Source: Bacteroidota bacterium (GTDB lineage: Bacteria; Bacteroidota; Bacteroidia; B-17B0; Aurantibacillaceae). Taken from it: a stretch of 59,135 nt of DNA. The notes beneath the pieces were generated by a model. The model worked only from the letters and a program-made list of their open reading frames with translations, did no database searches and had not been told where the DNA came from. Below, one piece after another: positions 1-9,318 of this stretch. The first letter of the stretch is position 1. Every line of letters starts with the position of its first letter. Made by a program: the position numbers and the translations under genes. The stretch spans positions 1 to 59,135 of the forward strand of contig JACPOC010000043.1 of the NCBI GenBank assembly GCA_016185125.1. The letters run 5' to 3'.

Positions 1-41
1 GTTTGCCCGGTAAAATCTGCAATTTGTTGTATTTTTGTCAT
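1..41 (-). CDS. possible 5' end of an unidentified ORF running off the window
   Basis: On the minus strand an ATG at 41 opens a frame that stays open to the window edge and reads MTKIQQIADFTGQ. Only 13 codons are visible, so no family can be named. It lies downstream of, and in the same direction as, the broken methyltransferase gene, which is where a partner gene of a restriction-modification pair could sit. That is only a positional guess. Confidence 0.3.
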   Translation of the reverse strand, partial: MTKIQQIADFTGQ

Positions 42-112
42 AAGCCTTAGTTTTGAGTTATAAAATTATTATTTTATTGTAGCTATGTGACTACTCACTC
101 TAACTAAGGCTT
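42..112. repeat. 11-bp perfect inverted repeat between the broken methyltransferase and the edge ORF
   Basis: The arms AAGCCTTAGTT (42-52) and AACTAAGGCTT (102-112) are exact reverse complements separated by 49 bases of AT-rich DNA. One arm touches the stop codon of the methyltransferase fragment and the other lies directly against the start codon of the edge ORF. It could be a hairpin in the intercistronic RNA or a pair of element ends. The sequence does not decide between these. Confidence 0.6.
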
Positions 113-696
113 TACTTATTAATTACATGGATACTTTTTTGAGGAACGAAAAAAAGATTGGAACGTAAAGCACGACCCGATAGGGGAACGCCCAAGGCAT
201 TTTTCTTTGAAACACCTGCAATAGAAAACGGTTGGCAAGGAAAACCACCAAGTAAAATATCGTGATCTGGAATTTCTTTTGCGGGAATTTTTGTGATGTC
301 GCCAAATGGAACTTCACCAAAATTTGCTTCATAAGTTTTCTTTGAGTATGTGTCCCACTCGCTTGTGAAAACGCATTTTCCGCCAAGATTTTGAAAAGCA
401 AGTCTAATTCCACCAATACCAGCAAACAAGTCAATGAATTTGAATTTAGGATTTGTCTGCGGAGGAAAAGGAATGTCCCATTTTATAGGCAAATAATATT
501 GAAAGTCGGGTTCCTGTAAAATATTTAAATTTTCGTGCAGGTCTGCCAAATAGCTTGTTGCAGTTGGCATAAAGTATTGTGAAACACCGTTTTTATGATT
601 CTGAAAATAATGAGTCAAATGAGCCAAGTCGTTGCCAGTCGTCTTGTTTACCTCAATTTGAAGTTTTGTTTTTATGTCTGAATACTTTTTACTCAT
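112..696 (-). pseudogene. truncated C5 cytosine-specific DNA methyltransferase, N-terminal part
   Basis: The protein carries two hallmark motifs of C5 DNA methyltransferases. The AdoMet-binding motif I is [13 protein letters not shown], and the catalytic motif IV is [17 protein letters not shown] with the Pro-Cys nucleophile. After KKNALG the expected sequence (motifs VI-X and the target-recognition domain) is replaced by about 25 unrelated residues and a stop. About 194 residues remain, against more than 300 in working enzymes. I chose the ATG at 696 (MSKKYSDIK), because the longer frame from 750 adds an unlikely leader. The break falls at a C-rich segment near 165-195 containing a CCCGATAGGG mini-palindrome. 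The fragment should not be able to methylate DNA. Family assignment is firm; loss of function is inferred from the missing domains. Confidence 0.85.
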
Positions 697-927
697 ATCG
701 GTCTGAAAGTTCGTTAAAAATAATCGAAAAATTGCCAGCTTTTTTAGCAAAGTTTCAACAGTCGCTGTCTCACAATGCTGGGGGGTCGGGCAAAATTAAA
801 TGTGGTGTTTTTGGGTCGGCAAGTGGGTTGGCAAAACACCTCTTTTAATTTTGCGAAGGGTCGGCTGTCTTTTGTTTTTCTGTCGCTATTTTGATAGTTT
901 GTCTGTCTTTTTACAATGACCGCTAAC
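697..927. other. gene-free junction between methyltransferase fragment and icmF
   Basis: No credible gene is seen here. The stretch is GC-richer than its surroundings in the middle, contains a long hairpin (annotated separately) and direct echoes of a CATTGT-AGACAG motif (minus-strand sense) on both sides of it. It begins one base after the icmF stop codon. It looks like the border of an inserted accessory segment. Confidence 0.5.
790..854. repeat. long imperfect hairpin
   Basis: Two stem blocks pair in order: GCAAAATTAAA (790-800) with TTTAATTTTGC (844-854), and GGTGTTTT (804-811) with AAAACACC (833-840). They are separated by small internal bulges and a 21-base loop. It lies downstream of icmF on the minus strand and upstream of the methyltransferase fragment. 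There is no U-run on either side, so a simple intrinsic terminator is unlikely. An element end or intergenic palindrome is more plausible. Confidence 0.6.
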
Positions 928-3900
928 TTACATATTCCTCCTATATTGTCCGCCCACTTCAAATAATGCATTAGTTATCTGTCCTAACGAGCAATACTTC
1001 ACTGCTTCCATTAATCCGGCAAACATGTTTTTATTTTGAATAGCGGCTTCCTGTAATTTTTTAAGCACCTCCGGACTTTTATCCTTATGCGTTTCCCACA
1101 AATTATTGCGGGTAGTTATTTGCGCTTCTTTTTCTTCGGTAGTGGAGCGTATTACTTCGCGCGGTAAAACAGTAGGGCTTCCTTTTGAACTTAAAAAAGT
1201 ATTTACGCCAATTAAAGGATATTCTCCATTGTGTTTCAAGGTTTCGTAATACAAACTTTCTTCCTGAATTTTGCTGCGCTGATACATGGTTTCCATGGCG
1301 CCCAATACACCGCCGCGTTCCGTTATACGGTCAAATTCCGTTAGCACAGCCTCTTCTACCAAATCAGTTAGTTCTTCAATGATGAATGCTCCCTGTAAAG
1401 GATTTTCGTTTTTAGCTAAACCTAACTCACGGTTAATGATCAGCTGAATAGCCATGGCTCTACGTACCGATTCCTCTGTAGGAGTAGTAATTGCTTCGTC
1501 ATAAGCATTTGTATGAAGCGAATTGCAATTATCGTAAATAGCATACAAGGCTTGCAGTGTAGTTCGGATATCGTTGAAATCAATTTCCTGAGCGTGTAAT
1601 GATCTTCCGGATGTTTGAATATGGTATTTCAGCATCTGACTTCTTTCGTTGCCGCCGTATTTTTGCTTCATGGCTTTTGCCCAGATTCGACGGGACACGC
1701 GGCCTATTACACTATACTCGGGATCAATTCCATTACTGAAAAAGAAAGATAAGTTGGGCGCGAAATCATTAATGTTCATTCCGCGGCTTAAATAATATTC
1801 TACAAACGTAAAACCGTTAGATAAAGTAAAGGCCAGCTGCGATATAGGATTAGCACCTGCTTCAGCAATGTGATAACCACTTATAGAAACAGAATAAAAA
1901 TTACGTACGTTGTTATCAATAAAATATTGCTGTACATCTCCCATTACACGCAAACTAAATTCAGTACTGAAAATACAAGTGTTTTGTGCCTGATCTTCTT
2001 TTAAAATATCTGCCTGAACCGTTCCGCGCACCTGAGCTAACGTGTCCATTTTTATTTTTTCGTAAACTTCTTTAGGAAGAACCATATCTCCCGTAACGCC
2101 TAATAACATTAAGCCCAGGCCGTTGTTACCTTCCGGTAATTCTTTTAAATTATATTTCGGGCGTTTAGTTCCTTTTTTCTTAAAGATGTCATTGATTATT
2201 TTATCTACATCTTTTTCTAACCCTTTTTCTTTGATGTGCAATTCGCATTGCTGATCAATAGCGGCGTTCATAAAAAACGCGGCGATGGTAGCCGCAGGGC
2301 CATTAATAGTCATGGATACCGACGTTTTTGGATCGGCCAGATTAAAGCCGCTGTATAATTTTTTCGCGTCATCCAAACAACAAACGCTTACACCTGAGTT
2401 GCCTATTTTTCCGTAAATATCCGGACGGTGATCAGGATCATTTCCATACAGCGTTACACTATCAAAAGCGGTGCTTAAGCGGTGTGCGGGCATTCCTAAA
2501 CTTACGTAATGAAAACGTTTGTTAGTTCTTTCCGGCCCGCCTTCTCCGGCAAACATACGTGTTGGATCTTCGCCTTCTCGTTTAAAAGGATAAATGCCGG
2601 AAGTATAGGGAAACTCTCCCGGGAAATTTTCACGCAAACTCCATTTTAAAATATCGCCCCAACCCGAATATTTCGGCACAGAAACTTTAGGAATTTGTGA
2701 ATGCGATAAGCTTTCGTAATGCGTTTTAATTTTTATTTCCTTATCACGAACTTTAAAAATATAATATTCATTCTGATATTGTTTTTTCTTATCATCAAAT
2801 CCTTCCAGCGTTTTTAAATTACGAGGATCAATATCTAAACGTATTAACTCTGATTGTTCTTCGAGCGTTTTAATGATCCGGCCTTTATCATCAATTTTAG
2901 AATCTTTTAAAGTGGCAATAGTGTTACGAATGCTTTGTAATTTAATGGCAATGGTGGCCTGGTCATTTGTCCATTTATCATAAGTTCGGGATGCCTCAGA
3001 GATTTCACTTAAATACCGTGTACGGCTTGGCGGAATGATGTAGATCTTCTCGCTCATTTCATTGGTGATCTTAAATTGAGAGATCAAACCGCTTTTGGTT
3101 TTTTCTTCGAGTTTATCCATGAGAGCCTTATACAAAGTATTGGTTCCCGGATCATTAAATTGTGAAGCAATGGTTCCGTAAACCGGAATATCTTCGTCTT
3201 TAATATCCCAAAGATTATGATTGCGTTTGTATTGTTTTTTTACATCGCGCAAAGCATCTTGTGCGCCGCGTTTATCAAATTTATTAATAGCCACTATATC
3301 CGCAAATTCAAGCATATCAATTTTTTCTAATTGAGTAGCAGCACCAAATTCGGGTGTCATAATGTACAGGCTCATGTTACTGTGCTCTATAATTTCGGTA
3401 TCACTTTGGCCAATGCCCGCGGTTTCAATAATCACCAGATCAAAGCCCGAGACTTTTAAAATATCAATAGCATCCTGGACATATTTGCTTAAAGCCAAAT
3501 TACTTTGACGCGTGGCAAGTGAACGCATATACACTCGTTCGTTTTTGATGGAGTTCATTCGGATTCTGTCTCCCAACAAAGCGCCTCCTGTTTTGCGTTT
3601 ACTTGGGTCAACCGAAACAATACCGATGTGCTTATCCGGAAAATCGAGCAAAAATCTGCGAACTAATTCATCTACTAAAGAAGACTTTCCGGCACCGCCG
3701 GTTCCGGTAATTCCTATAACGGGTGTAGTAGATTTTTTTGCATCTTCACGAATTTTATCGAGAACTTTTTTACTTTCCTCATTAAAATTTTCAGCCGCCG
3801 AAATTAATTTAGCAATTGATTTATGTTCTTTGGTGGCAAGATGTTTTACTTCGCCATCTAAATTAGCACCGGTAGCATAATCACTTTGCTTCAACACATC

Positions 3901-4335
3901 GTTTATCATTCCCTGCAAACCAAGTGTGCGCCCATCGTCAGGATGATAAATGCGTGTGATACCGTATTTATGAAGATCAGCTATTTCAGAAGGTAAAATT
4001 GTTCCGCCGCCCCCGCCAAAAATTTTAATATGCCCGCAGCCTCTTTGTTTTAAAAGATCGAACATGTATTTAAAATATTCGTTGTGCCCGCCCTGATAAC
4101 TGGTAATGGCAATGGCGTTAGCATCTTCCTGAATGGCGCAATCAACGATCTCCTGTACACTTCTATCGTGCCCGAGATGAATTATTTCAGCGCCTGTACT
4201 TTGCATAACGCGGCGCATAATGTTAATAGCGGCATCGTGACCGTCAAATAAAGCAGCGGCAGTTACAATTCTTATTTTATGTTTGGTTTGATAAGGTATG
4301 GTCTCAATCATGATGTTCGGGTAATTTTGAGCCAT
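928..4335 (-). CDS. icmF: fused isobutyryl-CoA mutase IcmF (B12 domain, G-protein chaperone, mutase)
   Basis: This 1135-residue protein has the domain order of IcmF, an adenosylcobalamin enzyme that interconverts isobutyryl-CoA and n-butyryl-CoA with a built-in MeaB-type GTPase. The B12-binding domain comes first: DGH at residues 31-33 supplies the axial histidine, and a five-glycine run sits near 107-111. The GTPase domain follows, with Walker A GTGGAGKS at 211-218 and NKFD at 351-354. The substrate domain fills the second half and includes the IcmF-type segment [18 protein letters not shown]. Length fits the family (about 1080-1130). An ordinary methylmalonyl-CoA mutase would be two chains without the internal GTPase. 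Substrate choice (isobutyryl against a larger branched acyl) cannot be settled by eye. It stands alone as a leftward transcription unit, and no cobalamin riboswitch is visible upstream. Confidence 0.93.
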   Translation of the reverse strand: MAQNYPNIMIETIPYQTKHKIRIVTAAALFDGHDAAINIMRRVMQSTGAEIIHLGHDRSVQEIVDCAIQEDANAIAITSYQGGHNEYFKYMFDLLKQRGCGHIKIFGGGGGTILPSEIADLHKYGITRIYHPDDGRTLGLQGMINDVLKQSDYATGANLDGEVKHLATKEHKSIAKLISAAENFNEESKKVLDKIREDAKKSTTPVIGITGTGGAGKSSLVDELVRRFLLDFPDKHIGIVSVDPSKRKTGGALLGDRIRMNSIKNERVYMRSLATRQSNLALSKYVQDAIDILKVSGFDLVIIETAGIGQSDTEIIEHSNMSLYIMTPEFGAATQLEKIDMLEFADIVAINKFDKRGAQDALRDVKKQYKRNHNLWDIKDEDIPVYGTIASQFNDPGTNTLYKALMDKLEEKTKSGLISQFKITNEMSEKIYIIPPSRTRYLSEISEASRTYDKWTNDQATIAIKLQSIRNTIATLKDSKIDDKGRIIKTLEEQSELIRLDIDPRNLKTLEGFDDKKKQYQNEYYIFKVRDKEIKIKTHYESLSHSQIPKVSVPKYSGWGDILKWSLRENFPGEFPYTSGIYPFKREGEDPTRMFAGEGGPERTNKRFHYVSLGMPAHRLSTAFDSVTLYGNDPDHRPDIYGKIGNSGVSVCCLDDAKKLYSGFNLADPKTSVSMTINGPAATIAAFFMNAAIDQQCELHIKEKGLEKDVDKIINDIFKKKGTKRPKYNLKELPEGNNGLGLMLLGVTGDMVLPKEVYEKIKMDTLAQVRGTVQADILKEDQAQNTCIFSTEFSLRVMGDVQQYFIDNNVRNFYSVSISGYHIAEAGANPISQLAFTLSNGFTFVEYYLSRGMNINDFAPNLSFFFSNGIDPEYSVIGRVSRRIWAKAMKQKYGGNERSQMLKYHIQTSGRSLHAQEIDFNDIRTTLQALYAIYDNCNSLHTNAYDEAITTPTEESVRRAMAIQLIINRELGLAKNENPLQGAFIIEELTDLVEEAVLTEFDRITERGGVLGAMETMYQRSKIQEESLYYETLKHNGEYPLIGVNTFLSSKGSPTVLPREVIRSTTEEKEAQITTRNNLWETHKDKSPEVLKKLQEAAIQNKNMFAGLMEAVKYCSLGQITNALFEVGGQYRRNM

Positions 4336-4417
4336 AAATTTAATAGAAATTCAACCATTTAAAGCAATATTTTTGCTAAAAGAGCGAATATGGCCTATAT
4401 AAAAATAAAGGAGAGGA

Positions 4418-4768
4418 TTATGAGGCGTTTTCCGCTTTTTTAGAAGAATCTCCACTCAGGTAAAAAAGGGCTACAAAAAGGAAGCCAAGCGCAAAGGGAA
4501 TAGTAGCATAATTTTTGTATTGGTTGTCGTTAAAAAACTCCATCATCATCCAAAAACTGTTGGCGCTGATCCAGAAAAAAATGGCAATGTTAATGTAAAC
4601 GTCGCGTGTTTTTAAAGTTTTATAAACCAAATAAAGTGCAAGTGTTACGGTAGGAAAGATCATAATAGCCCCAAGCCACTTTAATCCAAGCATCCAACAG
4701 CTGTCTTTGATGAGCCAGAAAACGATGTGCATGCTCTCGTACTTGCGTATTTTATCAAGTAAATTCAT
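4418..4768 (-). CDS. small hypothetical membrane protein
   Basis: A 116-residue protein with three hydrophobic segments, at about residues 27-49, 58-74 and 88-106. The N-terminus is short and charged, and the C-terminal tail (SGDSSKKAENAS) is polar. I do not recognise a named family. It is rich in Trp and Phe at the membrane borders. It lies 82 bases upstream of icmF in the same direction but has no obvious functional link. A start at 4768 places MNLLDKIRKYES just before the first membrane region, as expected for an inner-membrane protein. Confidence 0.65.
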   Translation of the reverse strand: MNLLDKIRKYESMHIVFWLIKDSCWMLGLKWLGAIMIFPTVTLALYLVYKTLKTRDVYINIAIFFWISANSFWMMMEFFNDNQYKNYATIPFALGFLFVALFYLSGDSSKKAENAS

Positions 4769-4866
4769 TAATAATTATTGTCAAAATTAAACTTTTTTAT
4801 TTTAAAATCTCACCAAACTTCTTACCTTAAATCTGCCAAAATATATTTTAATCGTATCTTTAATAA

Positions 4867-5775
4867 ATGTTTAACAAGGCATTACAGGTTTTTTTTCTGT
4901 TTTTTTTATTGCAGTCTTCTGCTCAAACTGATTCGTTGCCCAAGCGAAATAGTGTTTTAAGAAAGTACATTTTACTAAGCTCTTCCTCTGCATTAACCAT
5001 TGGCTCTATCTTTTATTTAAACGAAGCTTGGTATAAGGACTACAACACCGGAAGGTTTCACTTCTTTAATGATAATGCAGAGTGGCTACAGATGGATAAA
5101 GTAGGACATGTTTTTACCACTTATCAAACATCGCGGTTAATGATGAACGCCTTTAATTGGGCGGGCTTTAATAAAAAACAAAAATTATTTATTGGCGGCA
5201 CTATTGGCCTGGCTTACATGGTGGCTATAGAAATTATGGATGGATATAGTGAGGGCTGGGGCTTTTCGTGGGGTGATATGATTGCCAATGTATTAGGGAC
5301 TTCAATGGCCATATCACAGGAAGCTTTTTGGAAACAACAACGTATTCAATTAAAATTTTCTTATGCTCAAAGCGGATTGGCACAGTATAATCCCGAATTA
5401 TTAGGAAAGAATTTTTACACACAAATACTTAAAGATTATAACGGGCAAACTTACTGGTTAAGCATTAATCCTACTTCGTTTATAAAAAGAGAAACTAAAT
5501 TTCCAAGGTGGTTAAACATTGCTTTTGGTTATAGTGCTTTTGGGATGATAGGCGGATCCTATAATGCTTTCACGGTTCAAACAAGCGAGGGTACTGTGTT
5601 ACGTTATGATAGAGAGCGCCGTTTTTACGCCAGTGTTGATATTGACCTGACTCGCATCAAAACAAAATCTAAAGTTTTAAAAACATTGTTTTCGGCAATT
5701 AATATTTTAAAAATTCCTGCTCCTGCAATTCAATTCAGTACTAAAGGCGTTCGAGGCTATCTCTTTTATAATTAA
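4867..5775 (+). CDS. DUF2279 family envelope protein
   Basis: The protein has 302 residues with an N-terminal signal peptide ending near QSSAQ (residues 1-20). The core matches DUF2279, recognisable by DKVGHVFTTY near residue 78 and by EGWGFSWGDMIANVLGT near 128-145, where acidic and histidine residues are conserved. Family members are predicted to be periplasmic or membrane-associated with unknown function. The C-terminal third looks beta-rich and could associate with the outer membrane. It is transcribed away from the neighbouring membrane gene and is followed 63 bases later by a MerR-type regulator, so the two could be co-transcribed. Confidence 0.8.
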   Translation: MFNKALQVFFLFFLLQSSAQTDSLPKRNSVLRKYILLSSSSALTIGSIFYLNEAWYKDYNTGRFHFFNDNAEWLQMDKVGHVFTTYQTSRLMMNAFNWAGFNKKQKLFIGGTIGLAYMVAIEIMDGYSEGWGFSWGDMIANVLGTSMAISQEAFWKQQRIQLKFSYAQSGLAQYNPELLGKNFYTQILKDYNGQTYWLSINPTSFIKRETKFPRWLNIAFGYSAFGMIGGSYNAFTVQTSEGTVLRYDRERRFYASVDIDLTRIKTKSKVLKTLFSAINILKIPAPAIQFSTKGVRGYLFYN

Positions 5776-5838
5776 CGTGAATTATCTGTTGAAAACTTGC
5801 TGTTTGTTTTCTTACATTTCACACTAACTTTAATCTAA

Positions 5839-6183
5839 ATGTCATTATCAGAAAAAGAAGAAACAAAAAAGTTATTTTACACCATTACTGAAGTGTCTGA
5901 GTTATTTGACTTAAATGCAAGTACCCTTCGTTTCTGGGAAAAAGAATTTGATAGTTTAAAGCCTTCTAAAAATAAAAAAGGCAATCGTACCTTTACCCAA
6001 AAAGATATTGATAACATTGCTAAGATTGTAGATTTGGTGAAAGAAAAAGGATTTACCATTCAAGGCGCCAAAGAGCAACTAAAAAAGGTTTCATCCACTT
6101 CATCAGATAATAAAAATGCCGAAGTTATTTATAAGTTAAAAGATATAAAAAATAAACTTATCAATCTTAAAAACAATATTTGA
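5839..6183 (+). CDS. MerR-type transcriptional regulator, short form
   Basis: A 114-residue protein. Residues 13-80 form a MerR-like winged helix-turn-helix, with YTITEVSELFDLNASTLRFW and a wing containing KKGNRTFTQKDI. A short lysine-rich coiled-coil tail follows instead of an effector-binding domain. Such minimal MerR proteins are common in Bacteroidota, where they bind DNA as dimers. No metal-binding cysteines are present, so a metal-sensing role is unlikely. Target genes are unknown. The lipoprotein gene downstream has its own promoter. Confidence 0.85.
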   Translation: MSLSEKEETKKLFYTITEVSELFDLNASTLRFWEKEFDSLKPSKNKKGNRTFTQKDIDNIAKIVDLVKEKGFTIQGAKEQLKKVSSTSSDNKNAEVIYKLKDIKNKLINLKNNI

Positions 6184-6282
6184 TTTGGTAATGCTTTACT
6201 GAGTTAGGTTTTTGCTGATTATTAGAAAATTATTTATTTTATTTCTTCCTCCCAAATTGACTCCTCAAAAGTCAAATGTCGT

Positions 6283-6312
6283 TTTGTAATCCCCATAAAA
6301 TCCCTACTTTTG
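6283..6312 (+). promoter_or_regulatory. Bacteroidota-type promoter (TTTG - 18 nt - TACTTTTG)
   Basis: TTTG at 6283-6286 and a perfect TAnnTTTG box (TACTTTTG, 6305-6312) are separated by 18 bases, matching the -33/-7 consensus of primary sigma factors in this phylum. The -7 box ends only five bases before the ATG at 6318, so the transcript would begin at or very near the start codon. It also rules out the longer in-frame start at 6276, which lies upstream of the promoter. Confidence 0.65.
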
Positions 6313-6317
6313 CGCTC

Positions 6318-7529
6318 ATGATCAAACAACTATTTTTATTGGTAAGTGTTAGTATTGCTTTTGGATGCAACTCACCCATTGCTGAAAATAAAAAAGAAGA
6401 ACCCAAAAAAACCATTGATACATCAACTATCACTACAAAAAAAGATAGCGTTGAAACTTTAAGCCAAAATGTTAACGTAAATATTAACAATCGTTTTAAC
6501 AACATTACCGCAGTTTTATGCGGCGAAAAAGGTAAGGCCGGCAATCTCAACTATTTATTCGATACATTAGCCTGGGCACAACATTCTAAGTTTATTGACA
6601 GCAGCTGGAAACGTTTGGAAAGAAAAAGACTTGTTGCCATGCAAGAGTGGGGGAGAAAAGAATTTGAAATTGCGAACAGGGAAAGCAAAATGGTTTTTTA
6701 TCCTTTCAGCGGGCCGGATTATTTATCGGCACATGCTTTTTTTCCTACAGCCGATAAGTACATTATGTTAGGTTTAGAGCCTGTTGGAAAATTACCGGAG
6801 CTGCAAAAATTTAAAGCCGGAGAAGCTGCTGATTATTCGGCAGATTTTAAAAAATCATTAGGAGATATTTTTGATAAAAGTTATTTTATTACACGAAAAA
6901 TGCTCAATGATTTTCAATCGCAAAAGGTAAATGGGTTATTGCCCGTGTTAGCGTTCTTTATAAAAAAATCAGGAAATGAAATAACAGATGTAAAATATCT
7001 GATACGTTATAATCAGGATAGCATAAGTGAAGTGGCATATGATTTTAACGATGCTGAGCATAAACCTTTTGGAGTTAGAGTGGATTTTTTACAAGCAGGA
7101 AAGCAAAAAGCAGTTTACTATTTTAAGTACGATGTAAGTAATAAAAAGTTTAACGACACCACAGCCTTTTTTAAATACATTAATAAGAATTCAACAAATT
7201 GTATTACTTATATTAAAAGCGCATCTTACTTGTTGCACGCCGGCTTTATGGGCAACATACGCGCTTTAATATTAAAAAATTCTATTGCTGTGATACAGGA
7301 TGATACCGGAATTCCGTTTAAATATTTTGAGGAAGGAAAAAATTTCGATATTAAACTTTACGGCCAATATACTAAACCTGTAAGCGATTTTCCATACCTG
7401 AGTTTGCAAAAACCATTACAGGAAGCATTTAAACGTGATAGTGGTAAAGTTGAAAAATTACCTTTTCATTTAGGATATCATTGGGGAAGTAAAAAAGATG
7501 TGATTATTTACGCAAAGAAAAGAATTTGA
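6318..7529 (+). CDS. hypothetical lipoprotein
   Basis: The start at 6318 gives MIKQLFLLVSVSIAFGCNSP, a lipoprotein signal peptide with the cysteine at residue 17. A low-complexity Lys/Thr linker follows (about residues 22-55), then a roughly 340-residue globular domain. The segment FYPFSGPDYLSAHAFFPTAD near residue 120 is the most distinctive part. I do not recognise a characterised family, although the sequence looks like a conserved Bacteroidota protein. Lack of an acidic residue directly after the cysteine makes surface export less certain. It ends 27 bases before the ACMSD-type gene and may be co-transcribed with it. Confidence 0.75.
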   Translation: MIKQLFLLVSVSIAFGCNSPIAENKKEEPKKTIDTSTITTKKDSVETLSQNVNVNINNRFNNITAVLCGEKGKAGNLNYLFDTLAWAQHSKFIDSSWKRLERKRLVAMQEWGRKEFEIANRESKMVFYPFSGPDYLSAHAFFPTADKYIMLGLEPVGKLPELQKFKAGEAADYSADFKKSLGDIFDKSYFITRKMLNDFQSQKVNGLLPVLAFFIKKSGNEITDVKYLIRYNQDSISEVAYDFNDAEHKPFGVRVDFLQAGKQKAVYYFKYDVSNKKFNDTTAFFKYINKNSTNCITYIKSASYLLHAGFMGNIRALILKNSIAVIQDDTGIPFKYFEEGKNFDIKLYGQYTKPVSDFPYLSLQKPLQEAFKRDSGKVEKLPFHLGYHWGSKKDVIIYAKKRI

Positions 7530-7556
7530 CTTTCTAACCTATAACCATTCAACCAA

Positions 7557-8546
7557 TTGTTTACAATAGATACACATACACACATCATACCAAAGCACAT
7601 TCCTGATTATTCAAAACAATTCGGATATGGTGAATTTATTCAATTGAACCATCACCAACCCGGTAAAGCATGGATGATGCAGGGCAGTAAACGCTTCAGG
7701 GAAATTGAAGCCAATTGCTGGGACGCAGATATTCGTTTGCAGGAAATGGCAATACATAAGGCGGATATGCAAGTGATTTGTACCATCCCCGTTATGTTTA
7801 ATTATAATGTAAAAGCTGAAGATTGTATGGAAATAAGCCGGTTTCTGAATGATGACATTGCGCAAACCGTTAGTAAATATCCTGATAAATTTTTAGGCCT
7901 TGCAACTTTACCAATGCAAGATACAAAGCTTGCAATTGCCGAGTTAGAACGTTGTATGAAAAATGGTTTTAAGGGTATTCAAATTGGTAGTAACGTTAAC
8001 GACCTTAATTTACATGAACCTCAGTTTGATGAAATATTTGCCGCCTGCGAAAAACTGAATGCCGCAATTTTAGTTCATCCTTGGCAAATGATGGGGCAAC
8101 AGCACATGACTAAATATTGGCTTCCGTGGTTAGTGGGAATGCCGGCTGAAATTAGTCGCGCTATTTGCAGTATGATATTTGGCGGAGTTTTTGAAAAATA
8201 TAAAAAATTAAAAGTTTGTTTTGCTCACGGCGGAGGATCTTTTCTTCCAACAATTAGCAGAATTGAACATGGCTGGGATTGCAGACCCGATCTGGTGGCC
8301 ATTGATAATAAAAATAATCCGAAAGATTATTTAGGAAAGTTTTGGGTGGATAGCCATGTGTGCGATCATAAGATGCTGCAGTATGTAATAGACCTTGTTG
8401 GCGCAGATAAAGTAATGCAGGGAAGTGATTATCCTTTTCCTTTGGGCGAAGCTATTCCCGGTGAATTGGTACGCACAGCACCTATTTCAGAAAAAGAAAA
8501 AGAAAAAATAATGGGGCTAAGTGCCAAGAGCTGGCTGAGCTTATAA
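7557..8546 (+). CDS. acmsd: 2-amino-3-carboxymuconate-6-semialdehyde decarboxylase (ACMSD) family amidohydrolase
   Basis: A 329-residue TIM-barrel amidohydrolase that resembles ACMSD along its whole length. This zinc enzyme decarboxylates the kynurenine-pathway intermediate ACMS, diverting it from quinolinate. Zinc ligands are visible: His7 and His9 in DTHTHI, a histidine in LVHPW near 174, and an aspartate in GSDYPFP near 289. FAHGGGS near 223 supplies the catalytic histidine. Further ACMSD-like blocks are ENCWD, PVMF and KYWLPWLVGMPAE. The start is TTG at 7557, the only start that lets the barrel begin with the metal motif. No other kynurenine-pathway gene is in the window, so the pathway role is inferred from family similarity alone. 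Confidence 0.88.
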   Translation: MFTIDTHTHIIPKHIPDYSKQFGYGEFIQLNHHQPGKAWMMQGSKRFREIEANCWDADIRLQEMAIHKADMQVICTIPVMFNYNVKAEDCMEISRFLNDDIAQTVSKYPDKFLGLATLPMQDTKLAIAELERCMKNGFKGIQIGSNVNDLNLHEPQFDEIFAACEKLNAAILVHPWQMMGQQHMTKYWLPWLVGMPAEISRAICSMIFGGVFEKYKKLKVCFAHGGGSFLPTISRIEHGWDCRPDLVAIDNKNNPKDYLGKFWVDSHVCDHKMLQYVIDLVGADKVMQGSDYPFPLGEAIPGELVRTAPISEKEKEKIMGLSAKSWLSL

Positions 8547-8690
8547 TGCAATTACATTTGCTGTTTTTCAAAAACTTTTTTATTGATTTTGTTGGCCACA
8601 AGCTTTTTTAAAAAATTGAAACCTTTGGGCATCCTCTCACGTAAAAGAAAATACCCCCGCAATATATTCAACACTTAACAATTAAAATAA

Positions 8691-8870
8691 ATGAAATTTT
8701 TATTTATCACTCTTACCTTAATATTATTTTCCTGCCAAGGTTATCCCGATAAAACATTGCAGCGGCGGGAAGACTCATTGATGGAAAGCACCAATTTAAA
8801 AATAAAAATTTTAAAGGAGCGCGGCGATAGTGTAGAGAAAGCAAATGTAAAACGAACCGGTGACCATTAA
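8691..8870 (+). CDS. small lipoprotein, 59 residues
   Basis: The ORF begins MKFLFITLTLILFSC, a clear lipoprotein signal peptide with the cysteine at residue 15. About 44 charged residues follow (KTLQRREDSL..KERGDSVEK) that are likely helical. No family is recognised. It ends 19 bases before the stop codon of the convergent gene. Very small lipoproteins of this type are often missed in annotation. The lipobox is the main support. Confidence 0.6.
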   Translation: MKFLFITLTLILFSCQGYPDKTLQRREDSLMESTNLKIKILKERGDSVEKANVKRTGDH

Positions 8871-8889
8871 TGAACATGACAGATATTTC

Positions 8890-9318
8890 TTAAGCTCTGG
8901 TAACCAGCGCAAAATTCCCGTCTATCTTAAATTTCCAACCTTGTTCAAATATTTTAGGTAAAAATCTTTTGTATAAAACCATTCGTGCGTTTTCTGCACT
9001 TTCATCTTCACCGTCGCGGCCCACGGCGTTAAATTCATAGATGTTTACTTTAGGATGTTCCTTCATGTAATTCTTCACAATTTCTACAATGGTGTTCATT
9101 ACTTGATAAACTTCTCCTCTGTTAGTGGCTACATATTCTTCACCTTCAAATTCATCGTTCACAACTCCAAAAACAATATTGGCATGAAGTATATTATCCT
9201 GTAAACGGCCAAAGCGAACTTCATAACGAAGGCCACTGTTGGTATTAAAGTAATAAACGCCCGCGCTTGGAATGTTAGGAAATTCAATAATTAATATATT
9301 CTTGTAAGCGTGCTCCAC
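8890..9318 (-). CDS. conserved hypothetical protein, coupled to the dehydrogenase gene
   Basis: A cytosolic-looking protein of 142 residues with alternating beta and helix character. Segments such as SAGVYYFNTNSGLRYEVRFG and NIYEFNAVGRDGED are distinctive, but I cannot place them in a named family. Translation starts with GTG at 9318, whose G is the last base of the upstream gene's TAG stop (TAGTG). This implies translational coupling and steady co-expression with the 3-hydroxyacyl-CoA dehydrogenase. There is no in-frame ATG near the start. Confidence 0.7.
   Translation of the reverse strand: MEHAYKNILIIEFPNIPSAGVYYFNTNSGLRYEVRFGRLQDNILHANIVFGVVNDEFEGEEYVATNRGEVYQVMNTIVEIVKNYMKEHPKVNIYEFNAVGRDGEDESAENARMVLYKRFLPKIFEQGWKFKIDGNFALVTRA

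Noticed and set aside
123-434. Second minus-strand frame over the methyltransferase fragment
   Set aside because: It is the out-of-frame reading of the same region; motifs I and IV are in the other frame.
928-1382. Plus-strand frames inside icmF and similar opposite-strand frames in other long genes
   Set aside because: They are shadows of well-supported genes and lack motifs, signals or start context.
4241-4243. DGHDAA in IcmF instead of the D-x-H-x-x-G cobalamin motif
   Set aside because: Alanine at the last position is normal in IcmF proteins as I know them; the axial histidine is intact, so this is not a defect.
4336-4417. Cobalamin riboswitch upstream of icmF
   Set aside because: The gap is only 82 bases, AT-rich and without the conserved B12-box sequence; too short for the aptamer.
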